From the NCBI GenBank assembly GCA_020055645.1, contig CM034546.1, forward strand, positions 76,756,001 to 76,820,000: a DNA stretch of 64,000 bases. Reading direction: 5' to 3'. How positions within the stretch are numbered: the stretch's first letter is position 1; each line of letters begins with the position of its first letter. The notes below the pieces were generated by a model that was not told where the DNA came from, did no database searches, and saw only the letters and a list, made by a program, of their open reading frames with translations. The position numbers were made by a program, and so were the translations under genes. This DNA is from Tomocerus qinae. Taxonomy: Eukaryota > Arthropoda > Collembola > Entomobryomorpha > Tomoceridae. Positions 24,377-34,191 of the stretch are shown here, in pieces.

Positions 24377-25648
24377 AGTAATAATTATACTTTCTTAATG
24401 TTAAAAATAGCTTTAAATGTTTCAACTGTAAAAGTAAATTGTGAGTCTTTAATTATGGCTCTTATTGAATCACCTACCCAACTTGCATTGTTTGTCATTA
24501 TAAATTGTGTGAAATAATTTCCAATTTTACATGAATGGTGAATGCGAATGTTGGTTATCCAACATTCTACTCCTCATTCCTATGGTTTGGCCAATTAGTA
24601 TTACTTGAGGTATACTTCTTCAAATAAATTAATGTTTGCATATAATTACAATAATATATCTCCATTGTCTATAAGTCTCTTTTATTAGCATGGTCGTAGC
24701 CAGTGGAAAACGAAAGGGTCCGGTCACTGCTTAAAATCTAAGAAAAATAGAAGAAAATTAATCCAAAAGTACTCTAAGTTTTAAGACTTCCCTTCCAGTT
24801 TTTTTCCTGGCTACGGTACTGTTGGAAACGTCCAAATACCATACTTAGATTGATTTATATGCACAGACTAGTTATTTATTATGAATCTAACACACTAACA
24901 CTGTATAAGAAATTTGAGCAATCGGTTATAGTTGTGGCATTGTCTCCATCATGACTATGAAGAGTAGTGTCTTTAATAAAGCTACTTAATGTCACTGTAT
25001 TGATAAATGATTTACAATTATATTGGTACAGGTTGAACTATTTTACAAATAAATGGTTTGAATATAGGTTTTTCAACTTGCACCTGCTCATATATCTGGA
25101 TTACTATATTATATCATAATTATTATCATCAGCAAGGTAGATGGTTGTTATGCATAATCTTTCCGAGAATTGACCTGGAAAATGTTCATTGTTGATAACA
25201 GTGTCTCTTTATTAAATATATTCTGAACATTGAAAACCTTAAGCCGCTCTGTACCTGATAAAGTATTAAAGCCAGCGCATTAGCAATTAGGAATGTATCA
25301 TTCCATTTTCTTAATTACTTTTATGAAATTGAAAAAATTGGTTTAATTTCTTAGACAATTCTAATTTCTTCCCTTTATTTTCCATTCAAATTGCGAAACA
25401 TTCCTTAACTATTCATCCACTCACATTAACATTCTACATAACAATGCTTTGGAAGTTACATAATATTATGATTAATTACATAATAACAATGGACAAGATA
25501 AAACTATGCAAAAACAAACGAAATACAAAGGACAAAGAGAGAAACTCGACAAACTATATCTGAACTTCATAAGTATAGGAAATATGCAAGTAAACAAACC
25601 GACCTATAGTTTATTATCTTGAATCTATTTGAAATAGCTGTCTGAATA
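24377..25648. other. Spacer with a possible worn MITE
   Basis: Sequence near 24690-24831 has imperfect inverted ends (GTCGTAGCCAG against CTGGCTACGGTAC), suggesting a small hAT-like element, but I find no convincing target duplication. The last 200 bases hold the promoter of the peptide gene at 25649, listed separately. Confidence 0.45.
25456..25547 (+). promoter_or_regulatory. Shared upstream elements of peptide gene 1
   Basis: Two TTACATAA sites (25456-25463, 25476-25483) and GAGAAACTC (GAAACTC at 25541-25547, 108 bp before the ATG). The same words recur at similar distances before the other peptide genes. TTACATAA matches the E4BP4/PAR-bZIP/C-EBP type consensus; that reading is inference. 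Confidence 0.5.
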
Positions 25649-25987
25649 ATGTCTCTGCTCGGAATTACTTTTGCGATAATACTGTTAACATTGATTACTG
25701 TCGATAACCAATTGTGTGCACAGAAAGTAGAAGATGCTATATGGAATGGCGAAGTAGTTTCAAATTCTGCTCATGGAATTCGAAATAATTTCGAAAGGAG
25801 ACTTTTTCGGATTAAACGGTCTCCAAAGTCGTACAGCACCCTAAAGCTACGCTACGTCTCCAAAAATAACAATCGAAATTCAAGACAAGGAAATCCGTGG
25901 TGGAATTTTGGCGTGGCCCCTCGTGTAACTGCAAAACCGCCTATGAGCCTTCAGGATGTTTTAGATAAATTAAGACAGCAAGGCTGA
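25649..25987 (+). CDS. Secreted prepropeptide family, member 1
   Basis: A 112-residue single-exon precursor that I do not recognise from any named family. A signal peptide covers 1-24 (MSLLGITFAIILLTLITVDN then QLCAQ). A short pro-segment (VEDAIWNGEVVSN) leads to a furin-type site RIKR|SP near residue 57-60. The predicted mature part begins SPKSYST and includes RYVSKNNNRN, a GNPWWNFGV block, and a C-terminal helix-like LQDVLDKLRQQG. The last residue is Gly, which could donate a C-terminal amide. It is closest to member 5 (58287-58613), with which it also shares upstream and 3' flanks. AATAAA follows at about 26050. The architecture fits a neuropeptide/hormone precursor or a host-defence peptide; the sequence does not decide between them. 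Confidence 0.75.
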   Translation: MSLLGITFAIILLTLITVDNQLCAQKVEDAIWNGEVVSNSAHGIRNNFERRLFRIKRSPKSYSTLKLRYVSKNNNRNSRQGNPWWNFGVAPRVTAKPPMSLQDVLDKLRQQG

Positions 25988-27358
25988 CAAATTACAAACT
26001 GAATTCAAACTACATTTTATTCACTAACAAGGAATCCACTTTCTGTAAAATAAATTTAAATAATTCTAATTCATCCAAACTTGAACCATCTCTTTTCTCA
26101 TAGTACTCCATACATACACTCCCTTCTGTCATTTTGAATTCTGACTGTAACATATCGTTTATTAATTTTAGTTACCTGCAATGCTACGGAATTGGACATT
26201 GGATAACATAATGGATAATAATAGTTATGTTACATTTTCTATATTAAACAAACAATGTAGCAGTACTTTGAGTGAAACTCCGTTCCGTTTTCACAAATTA
26301 CCGTAAAGCATGGTTTAGAGTGGGATAATTCCCAGTGTGAAAAGATGATAAACAAATAAAGGGCCAACTGAGTGAAAAAATGGAAAATTGATGGGAAATA
26401 TATCCAAATTCCGCAATTGTATTCTATTTCCTACTTTTTAACGCATTATTATTTCCAATGTTTTTCCCAGTTTCAAACAAAATTAAGTGGGATATGGAAA
26501 TATCCAAAATTATGCATAAAATGCGCATACGTACATACTTCATAATAATCATAACAACTGAAATCACATTGGGAATGTGTCTAATTACTTTTACAGATAA
26601 CGAAACGATATTGGTACGTCGATGCATGATGGGAATTGATTACAGTAATATAGTAGAGAGAAATATTGACGTAGTAAGTCCTAGCGGTTGGAAACAGTGT
26701 CCGGTAAAACCTCAGGATATAGATAAATGGCCTACTCATCTAAATGTATCTCTATTTACGGGATTGGAGTAAGGCTGGGTGATAAAATAACCATTTGATT
26801 ATAAATATCTGTATAATTAATTAAGTTCTGGTAAGTGCCTATAATTGCAACAACTGTTTTCTTTTATATCATGTACCGTAAATTATGCTCATCATTTCAA
26901 AAGAAATGCTATAACACTTTTCCTAACTGCCTACACTCACAAGTGTGCAGGTTTTATATTACAATAAAATACTTAAAATATTATGATACATAACAGTCAA
27001 TTACAAACAAAGACACAACTGAAGCTTGCCATGAATCATTATTATCACAGCGTGCCTACTGCATTTATTTGTATTTTGCATACCTGTTCAAATCCAATGA
27101 TTTTTTACTTTCCTTTCCAATGTGTTTATTAATTTCGATTACATAATATACAATGTTTTAAAAGTTACATAATACATCAGTAATAAAAATAGGCATTGTG
27201 TCATTGTCCACAAATTGTGCATCTATATTTACAAATTATAAACAATAGGTATTAGCTAAAGACCAAGGGAGAAACTCCGTTTCGGCATTATAACGAAATA
27301 TATTACACTAACTACAACAATTTACATAAGTATTTAATATCATTGAAAATCTGTAATA
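25988..27358. other. Spacer between peptide genes 1 and 2
   Basis: AT-rich, with no recognised gene. The 104-codon open frame at 26458-26772 has a hydrophobic stretch (YFIIIITTEITLGMCLI) but no paralogue elsewhere in the window, and I leave it uncalled. The last 220 bases are the conserved promoter region of peptide gene 2. Confidence 0.4.
27139..27277 (+). promoter_or_regulatory. Shared upstream elements of peptide gene 2
   Basis: TTACATAA at 27139-27146 and 27165-27172 (about 190-220 bp before the ATG), and GGAGAAACTC with GAAACTC at 27271-27277 (88 bp before the ATG). The layout is as for the other members. Confidence 0.5.
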
Positions 27359-27730
27359 ATGTCTCCAATCGGAATTACTTTAGGGTTATTGTTTACGTTA
27401 CTATCAAGTGTAAATTTTCAAATATCATGTGCTCAAATAGAAAAGCGTATATGGAATCATAAAGTGGTATCAGCGCCTCAAGTTTTCAATGTTTTTCATA
27501 AAAGGCAATCTCGGTTCAAAAGACCTCCAATGCCCTACAGTTCCCAACATGGGATGCAATCACGGAGATATCGGTCAAGAGATGCAAGCAACAAACAGAT
27601 TCCAATCTTCTACGACATTAACGCTGAAAATCCAACGGAAGCTCTAACAGGAAAATCAAACTCATGGTGGAATGTCTACGAAAATAAACCTTTAGAACAT
27701 CGTCCGCTAAATTTGCACGGTAAAGGCTAA
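27359..27730 (+). CDS. Secreted prepropeptide family, member 2
   Basis: 123 residues, single exon. A signal peptide (MSPIGITLGLLFTLLSSVNF, then QISCAQ) precedes a pro-segment with the family word IWNHKVVSAPQVFNVF. The processing site is SRFKR|PP near 55-58. The presumed mature part starts PPMPYSSQHGM, has RRYRSRDASN, then SNSWWNVYENKP and ends LNLHGKG. The GKG end would suit trimming and amidation in a secretory peptide. Its duplicate is member 3 (52143-52460). It sits 1.1 kb upstream of apyrase 1 in the same direction. Confidence 0.75.
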   Translation: MSPIGITLGLLFTLLSSVNFQISCAQIEKRIWNHKVVSAPQVFNVFHKRQSRFKRPPMPYSSQHGMQSRRYRSRDASNKQIPIFYDINAENPTEALTGKSNSWWNVYENKPLEHRPLNLHGKG

Positions 27731-28827
27731 CCGAATAGATGTAATCACTGGCCAAAACGTAGGGATATGGTAGAATGAAATGTTTATTTAAGGATGTAAT
27801 AATTTTAGCTAAATGCGAATAATAATCACAAAAACTGTAGATCGCTATCCAAAGTAGTTCCACTGATTCTTTGATGACATTTCCTAATCTGTAATACAGT
27901 ATTTGTATATGATTTAATGAGAGAAAGAAATTATTTCCCATAGTGCAGACACAATAGAATTTAGTTTTAGAAAATAATAGCAAGAGTAACGAGGGAGAAA
28001 TGTACGCGGATAGGTTTGGTTCAAAACCCTAAAGATGAGTAGGTCTTATTAGTACTAACAATTTGATTCTCGAAATGCAAGTAGATTGATTATAGATTAT
28101 ATGATATAATATTAGAGTATATATCAACACAGCACAGTTTAATATTATTGTATGTATTATCAATTATGTAATACCAATGCCTGAGGAGCTTACTACTAGT
28201 AAGTAATCCATGTTTTAGAGTTCTAAGATTTCATTTCTTACACTAATTTTATATTAATACCCTTTGGTTGAGCAAAGCTCTATGAAAGGAATATTTAGTT
28301 TGCATTTGGATGAACCTGATTTTTATTGTGCTAGAATCCGTATTGCTGATGCTTGTCCAGTCTTTTTTTCTTCTGAGTAATCTCGAACAAATGGGGAAGG
28401 TCTGGCTGGCATATTGTAGCACCATATTTTTAAATAAAGTATAACTTCAAACAAAAAATAACTGCTAAAGAAAATCTTTGCCTAAATTGAAAAGCAATTC
28501 AGTTGAAGAATAACTTTAAGTAGGTAACTGGACTGGAAGAATCGACAGTGCAGTCAAGAATAAAAACTTAAGTCGAATAAAGGAAAAAATATAATTTATA
28601 AATATTAAATATAAGGATCTGTTTATAACAGAGTGATAATTGAGAATAAAGGCTGGACCGATAAGTCTGCCTATTTTATCAATTCGGTTTAGCATTGTAG
28701 GTAAGTTCAAGAACCGACCATGGGCTGGAAAATGCATACGGAATTAGGGAATAATGCTTTGGAATTCAATTATCATATTATTTAATTGATCTAAAGTAAC
28801 CTTGATGTTCTTGTCTATAATTCTTAG
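27731..28827. other. Spacer between peptide gene 2 and apyrase 1
   Basis: This should contain the promoter and first exon(s) of apyrase 1 (signal peptide or signal anchor), but I could not find an exon I trust. Nothing else was recognised. The 121-codon minus-strand frame at 27618-27983 overlaps the peptide gene and is a shadow. Confidence 0.4.
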
Positions 28828-30428
28828 GTGACCCTTCTAATACGAGAACGTCGTCATTGCTTTTGAAACCCCAACAGGGTTCAAAACCAGTATTGTACAC
28901 GGACAAAGGTAATTGATGCAATTGTTTCGTAGTTCCAGATTTAACAATATATCGTATATCACATCTCAATTATTACCTTAGACAATTTTTATTACAGAAC
29001 CAACACCCCCCATAATCAATCACCGTATCGCAGTTGTGGCTGATCAAGATGAGGCATCCCTAGACACATCAGAGACGGGCAAATGGATATCTTACATAAA
29101 GGAAGGCACCCTTTCTATTCAGGACAATCCATATGCGCAACTTAAAAAAATTGTAAAAATTATATTACTGGAAAACTAATTGTAAATAAGAATTTTTGTT
29201 TATCCCCATGCCAAACTTTGTCAAACCCCGCAGTTGACCTGCTTGCTTTAAACTTTAAGTTACCTAATTTTATTTGCTAATTGCCAACCTACCCTATATC
29301 TTTCAAAAACTAAACGTTAATTAAAACGAATGAATGTGTTAGTAGGTATGGATATTTATTTACAATTTCTGAAATACTAATTTCCTTTCAAGATTACTCT
29401 TAAGTGGGACGAAGACATTTACACAATAAAATCGGGCTTTAGTTATTCGCTTCGGGGGCTCGAACTATCTACTCTTAATTTATTCGACGGGGAATTATAC
29501 TCCTGTGACGATAAAACAGGCATTGTTTTCAAATTGGATAAAGATGAGAAATCCAAAACAATAACTCCGATTCCATGGACTATTCTTGCTGATGGAAATT
29601 TCACAGGAAATAAAGGCAAGAGCATATTATTTTACTCTGTAAAAAATTTACAAAAATAATTTGATGTTTAAAACTGAATTTAGGTTTCAAATGTGAGTGG
29701 GGAACTGTGAAAAATGGTAATTTGCTCTTTGGGGGCAATGGTCTTAGTCTTGTGAAGATAACAAAAAATGGAATGGTAACGAATGTAAATAACCAATTTG
29801 TCAAAAGGGTTTCGGCTCGTGGTCCAGTAACGCATATTGATTGGAGAAATAACTATGAAAAGATGTCTAATGCTCTCAACATTCACGATCCTGGTTTATT
29901 ATAGTCACTCACTACCACAACTCATTTTGACACAAAATCTTTTCTACTGCTAATGGGAACATTTATTGTTTCAGGATACATAGTACACGAAGCTGCGGGA
30001 TGGAGCCATATTCTAAAGAAATGGATGTTCGTGCCTAGAAAAGTAAGTCGGGTGAAATACGAACCAAAAGTAGACGAACAACAAGGAAGTAATGTTGCTA
30101 TGCTTGCTGATGAAGATTTTGATAATATTCAGGTCGAATTACAACCTTTATGATTTCACAAGAAATCACGCTTTGTGACTTTAACTATTGAACATATTAT
30201 TATACAATGTAGATTTTCCACGTCGGTGAATTAACTCCACATCTTGGTTTTGCCAGCTTCAAGTGGATACCTGGAACAAATGATAGAATAGCATTGGCAT
30301 TGAAAACTTTCGAAAACACTGAGAGAATTCTCGAAACGTACATTTTAGCTTTTGATATAGACGGCAACATTTATCTCCCACAAACCAAAATCTCAGACCA
30401 TAAATTTGAAGGGATCGAGTTTCTGTAG
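28828..30428 (+). CDS. CANT1-type calcium-activated nucleotidase (apyrase) 1, 5' exon not found
   Basis: Family: Ca2+-dependent nucleoside di/triphosphatases (CANT1; also the salivary apyrases of bed bugs and sand flies), secreted or in the ER/Golgi. Exons: 28828-28908, 28998-29152, 29393-29615, 29684-29893, 29975-30132 and 30213-30428, all consistent in phase. Family blocks in order: HRIAVVADQDE, SETGKWISYIKEGTLSI, ELSTLNLFDGELYSCDDKTG, PWTILADGNFTGNKG, FKCEWGTVKNGNLLFGG, VTHIDWRNNYEKM, YIVHEAAGWSHILKKWMFVP, and the C-terminal HLGFASFKWIPGT, ending KFEGIEFL. The intron after 29615 starts GCAAGA, a GC-AG intron, also present in the second copy. The first recognised exon begins in phase 2, so an upstream coding exon must exist. 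Its place beside peptide genes in both duplicates may be hitch-hiking or may mean joint secretion. Confidence 0.9.
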
Positions 30429-31213
30429 TTCATGATTAGAACATACCAAATACTAAATAATTATTTACAAAATCAGATACATTCAAATGCTATTTTTCGT
30501 TCCTACGTTCATAATGATAACAAAATAATCTTTAATTCGTTAACCATTTACCGATATACGACAGAATGAAGATATTATTATTATAGTTAACAGTAAGCAT
30601 GTATTATTTATTGCCATCGGTATTGTATTATATTGTTCCAAAACATTCTTCACCCCCAATTAATTAATTAATCGTATGAACTGCAACAATTGGACCTCCC
30701 ACATAGATGGTCGGCTTCTCATCGAAGATAAACCTATTGTGCCATATGATATAATCCATTGTCTTTCTATTTCATACAGAATGGGTGAAGGATGTTTTGG
30801 AACAGTAATAAGATGTTCTAGTACTCACATTTGTATGACTCTGTCCAATTTCATATCTTCTCCTAACATCGAAGGTGTGGAGTTTTAACTCACCTTCGGC
30901 CTTAACAGGATGTTTCAGGGCATGAAAAACACATGGGTTTTTGCTGTTTGCTACCCAAAAACCCATGTTTTTGGGTTTTTCATGCCCTGGGTTGTTTTCG
31001 TGTCACAAAATAATATTTCTGTTGGCTGGGTGAGTGTAAAGAGTAAGAGAAGAAATACGAGGTTTCAGCAACTTCTATCTTTCAACTATGAAATCTTGTA
31101 CCGAGTTTATGATACAAAAACAACCAAATCAATTTAACCTTTCAGTATTATGAAGGTACATGAAACTAACAGTTATGTAAACATTCTACAAACAATAATT
31201 GTCCGAAGTAGTT
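30429..31213. other. Spacer between apyrase 1 and the satellite block
   Basis: Holds one tiny MITE (30916-30989, listed separately). No gene was recognised; the 70-codon frame at 30676-30888 shows no coding features. Confidence 0.45.
30908..30997. mobile_element. Very short hAT-type MITE
   Basis: The 74-bp element 30916-30989 has ends CAGGGCATGAAAAAC and GTTTTTCATGCCCTG. It is flanked by the 8-bp near-repeats GGATGTTT and GGTTGTTT (one mismatch). The interior is an imperfect hairpin of AAAAACCCATG words. Confidence 0.75.
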
Positions 31214-31755
31214 GTAACCATTTTCAAACATGTAAACCATTTCCAAACATATGTAAACCATTTCCAAACATATGTAAACCATTTCCAAACATATGTAAAC
31301 CATTTCCAAACATATGTAAACCATTTCCAAACATATGTAAACCATTTCCAAACATATGTAAACCATTTCCAAATATATGTAAACCATTTCGAAACATATG
31401 TAAACCATTTCCAAATATATGTAAACCATTTCCAAACATATGTAAACCATTTCCAAATATATGTAAACTATTTCTAAACTTATGTAAACCATTTCCAAAT
31501 ATATGTAAACCATTTCCAAACATATGTAAACCATTTCCAAACATATGTAAACTATTTCCAAACATATGTAAACCATTTCCAAACATATGTAAACTATTTC
31601 CAAACATATGTAAACCATTTCCAAACATATGTAAACTATTTCCAAACATATGTAAACTATTTCCAAACATATGTAAACTATTTCCAAACATATGTAAACC
31701 ATTTCCAAACATATGTAAACCATTTCCAAATATATGTAAACCATTTCCAAACATA
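31214..31755. repeat. 21-bp satellite array, part 1
   Basis: About 25 head-to-tail copies of a 21-bp unit, CATATGTAAACCATTTCCAA plus A, with scattered C/T and A/T variants. The unit length is a multiple of three and no frame contains a stop, so long false reading frames appear on both strands (for example repeated NICKPFP or MEMVYICLE). The first units carry the variant TTTTCAAACATGT. Confidence 0.95.
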
Positions 31756-32358
31756 TCGTCCCTTAAGGATCGAAAAAGCCTCTATCCACTTTCAGATTGG
31801 TGGACGAATAAGCCTATATCCATTTTTTGTTTGGTGGACGAATAAGCCTATATCCAATTTTCGTTTGGTGCAGGAAATAGCTTCTATCCTCTTGCAGCTT
31901 TGCTTGTAAAGCTATAGGGGCGTATTGATACATGGTTAATATTGGCGGCGGAAATATTGAACTTTTATTCTTCCATCAACCAGTTCGGTTTTATCCAATA
32001 TCAAAATACGAATTTGTGTCATTAAAAGTTTTGTTTTTGTCTTATTGTGTAATTAGCTAAAATTTTATAATGCTTATGTACATTCTAGCTGATATATTTC
32101 AAGTATCAACATAAAAATAATAAATATTTCATTTCGTAAACTTGCTTATTCTTACTGTGCCCCCACAACTTTACTTAAGGCTGTAAGATGACAGAGGCTA
32201 TTTCCTGCACCAAACGAAAATTGGATATAGGCTTATTCGTCCACCAAACAAAAAATGGATTTAGGCTTATTCGTCCACCAAACAAAAAATGGATATAGGC
32301 TTATTCGTCCACCAATCTGAAAGTGGATAGAGGCTTTTTCGATCCTTAAGGGACGATA
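31754..32358. mobile_element. 600-bp inverted-repeat element in the satellite, copy 1
   Basis: Element 31756-32356 with ends TCGTCCCTTAAGGATCGAAA and the exact inverse, flanked by TA; the target would be the CATATG in the satellite unit. The inverted arms run about 130-165 bp and contain direct sub-repeats of GGTGGACGAATAAGCCTATA (about 33-bp period). The centre (about 31890-32190) is unique and non-coding. A second copy lies at 45636-46234. It looks like a non-autonomous DNA transposon. Confidence 0.75.
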
Positions 32359-32900
32359 TGTAAACCATTTCCAAACATATGTAAACCATTTCCAAACATA
32401 TGTAAACCATTTCCAAACATATGTAAACCATTTCCAAATATATGTAAACCATTTCCAAACATATGTAAACCATTTCCAAATATATGTAAACCATTTCTAA
32501 ACTTATGTAAACCATTTTCAAACATGTAAACCATTTCCAAACATATGTAAACCATTTCTAAACTTATGTAAACCATTTTCAAACATGTAAACCATTTCCA
32601 AACATATGTAAACCATTTCCAAACATATGTAAACCACTTCCAAACATATGTAAACTATTTCCAAACATATGTAAACCATTTCCAAACATATGTAAACTAT
32701 TTCCAAACATATGTAAACCATTTCCAAACATATGTAAACTATTTCCAAACATATGTAAACCATTTCCAAACATATGTAAACTATTTCCAAACATATGTAA
32801 ACTATTTCCAAACATATGTAAACCATTTCCAAACATATGTAAACCATTTCCAAATATATGTAAACCGTTTCCAAACATATGTAAACCATTTCCAAACATA
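32357..32900. repeat. 21-bp satellite array, part 2
   Basis: The same unit in the same orientation as part 1, with two runs of the TTTCTAAACTTATGT / TTTTCAAACATGT variants near 32495-32590. It is interrupted at 32900 by the Gypsy element, which used a CATA inside one unit as its target. Confidence 0.95.
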
Positions 32901-33352
32901 TATGCCGTATTTAATTACAAGAAAAGGTTTAGCATATAAAACTCTCTGATGAGTAAAATGAATGGGGTCGTTTCACGTTTGCTTTTTGATACAAAAATAT
33001 AATTTAGAATTTATTAAAACAGATCTAAATAGCCAATTGAACGCGCGAATAGGATAGTTAAGGATTAGAAGAGTCAGGCAACAGACTCAGGCCATACGTC
33101 ACATACGGCCAATCTGACAAGTCAGCAAGTCAGTAGGAAAGGTGAGAACTCAAGCTACAGTCAGCAGCAGCCAGAGTCTAGAAGCATAAATCATCAAGAT
33201 TGGAATTGAGTCGAGGTTTATAAAGACTCGGTCAAGTCCAATCTACAGTAGACATATATCTAAATGTAGACAATGATGATTTAGATAGGCTGGCAAGTCT
33301 ACATGCTAGCCTATCAGTAAAATAATTTATTTACATAGTAACATACGTTACA
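32901..33352 (-). repeat. Gypsy 3' LTR
   Basis: About 452 bp. On the element's strand it begins TGTAACGTATG and ends ACGGCATA. It differs from the other LTR (45115-45568) by small changes such as ACTCTCTGATGAG against ATACTCGCTGATGAG. Confidence 0.9.
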
Positions 33353-33374
33353 GACCCCTCCACCAAACCAAACT

Positions 33375-33836
33375 TCACTGTTTGTTCCTCGAAATCTTTT
33401 TCTTCTTTTTCTTTTTGGATTTCGGTTTTAACCCTTTAAGACGAGGATTAATACACGTGGCGGCTGGATGGTTTTCCTCTCCACATTTGTAGCAGATGAT
33501 CGGTGGTTTAATCGAAACTGTTCTGTCCTCGGCCAAAGTAACAGTTAGATTCGGCAAAGTAGGAGATGACCGTGTCGACTCAGTCAAATTCCAGTATGGG
33601 TCATCTGGGGTAAGGAGTTCACCCAGGCGATCAGCAAAAGAAAATAGTTGGGCTCGAGTGGTGAAAGAATAGGAAGGCAAAACACGACGTAATGAAGGAT
33701 GCAAACCAAGCAGAATTCGATTAACTACTCGAATTTCAGGAACGTCTTCCTTAGAGTAAATTGCTAGTAAAGCATCTTCAACTCGCCAGGCAAAGCTTTG
33801 CACATGTTCTCCAGGAAATTGTTCAAAATTAGACAT
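33375..33836 (-). CDS. Gypsy: second, gag-like zinc-knuckle ORF downstream of pol
   Basis: 153 residues. The N-terminal half (HVQSFAWRVEDALLAIYSKE, VVNRILLGLHPSLRRVL) aligns with the C-terminal half of the element's own gag at 43825-44400. It then has a CCHC knuckle (CYKCGEENHPAATC) and a Lys-rich tail (KSKKKKKKK). It lies between the end of pol and the 3' LTR, where an envelope gene would sit in an errantivirus. It looks like a duplicated or captured partial gag that keeps the nucleocapsid region. Whether it is expressed is unknown. Confidence 0.75.
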   Translation of the reverse strand: MSNFEQFPGEHVQSFAWRVEDALLAIYSKEDVPEIRVVNRILLGLHPSLRRVLPSYSFTTRAQLFSFADRLGELLTPDDPYWNLTESTRSSPTLPNLTVTLAEDRTVSIKPPIICYKCGEENHPAATCINPRLKGLKPKSKKKKKKKISRNKQ

Positions 33837-34191
33837 TATTATCTATATACCACAAAAAGAGAAGCATATACAAAAAATCATAATCAAGACTACGATCATA
33901 TTGACTTATTGAGAAGTAGTATCATAATACTAAATTAATAAGCAAACAACAAAACATGTACAATTCATACAATATTGGTTGAAAAAACTAAGTACTACAA
34001 AAATCAAATGTACATACTCAGAAAAATAAGAAAATCATATTATTAAGATATAACACTATTAGAGCGTAAATTATATCTATGCTTAGGTGCTACCCTAACA
34101 TTAAGTGAAGTAGTAGCATTGGAATTGGCCGGGGAATTTTCAGCGCAATCAGAAGAAGTATAAATAGAATTAGGTCTATCAAAATAGGGCT
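33837..34191. other. Gypsy internal spacer between pol and the gag-like ORF
   Basis: About 350 bp of AT-rich sequence inside the element. It has no open frame of note and could hold a splice or promoter signal for the downstream ORF. Confidence 0.4.

Larger units (their letters stand above)
27110..30440. repeat. Segmental duplication, left copy (peptide gene plus apyrase)
   Basis: The order promoter, peptide gene 2, spacer, six-exon apyrase is repeated in the same orientation at about 51925-54300. Similarity is high in the promoter (ACAACAATTTACATAAGTAT before the ATG in both), the coding exons and the introns. The spacer between peptide and apyrase is longer here (about 1.1 kb against 0.26 kb). 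Confidence 0.85.

Noticed and set aside
24690..24831. hAT element with GTCGTAGCCAG ends
   Set aside because: Ends match only partly and no 8-bp duplication is visible, so it is mentioned in the spacer but not called as an element.
26458..26772. 104-codon plus-strand frame between peptide genes 1 and 2
   Set aside because: Has a hydrophobic stretch but no furin site, no family motifs and no paralogue in the duplicate region.
31150..32899. Several long open frames on both strands with repeated NICKPFP, MEMVYICLE or FGNGLHM words (also 46190-46742)
   Set aside because: They are artefacts of the 21-bp satellite, whose length is a multiple of three and which lacks stops in every frame. No start context, signal peptide or conserved bias.
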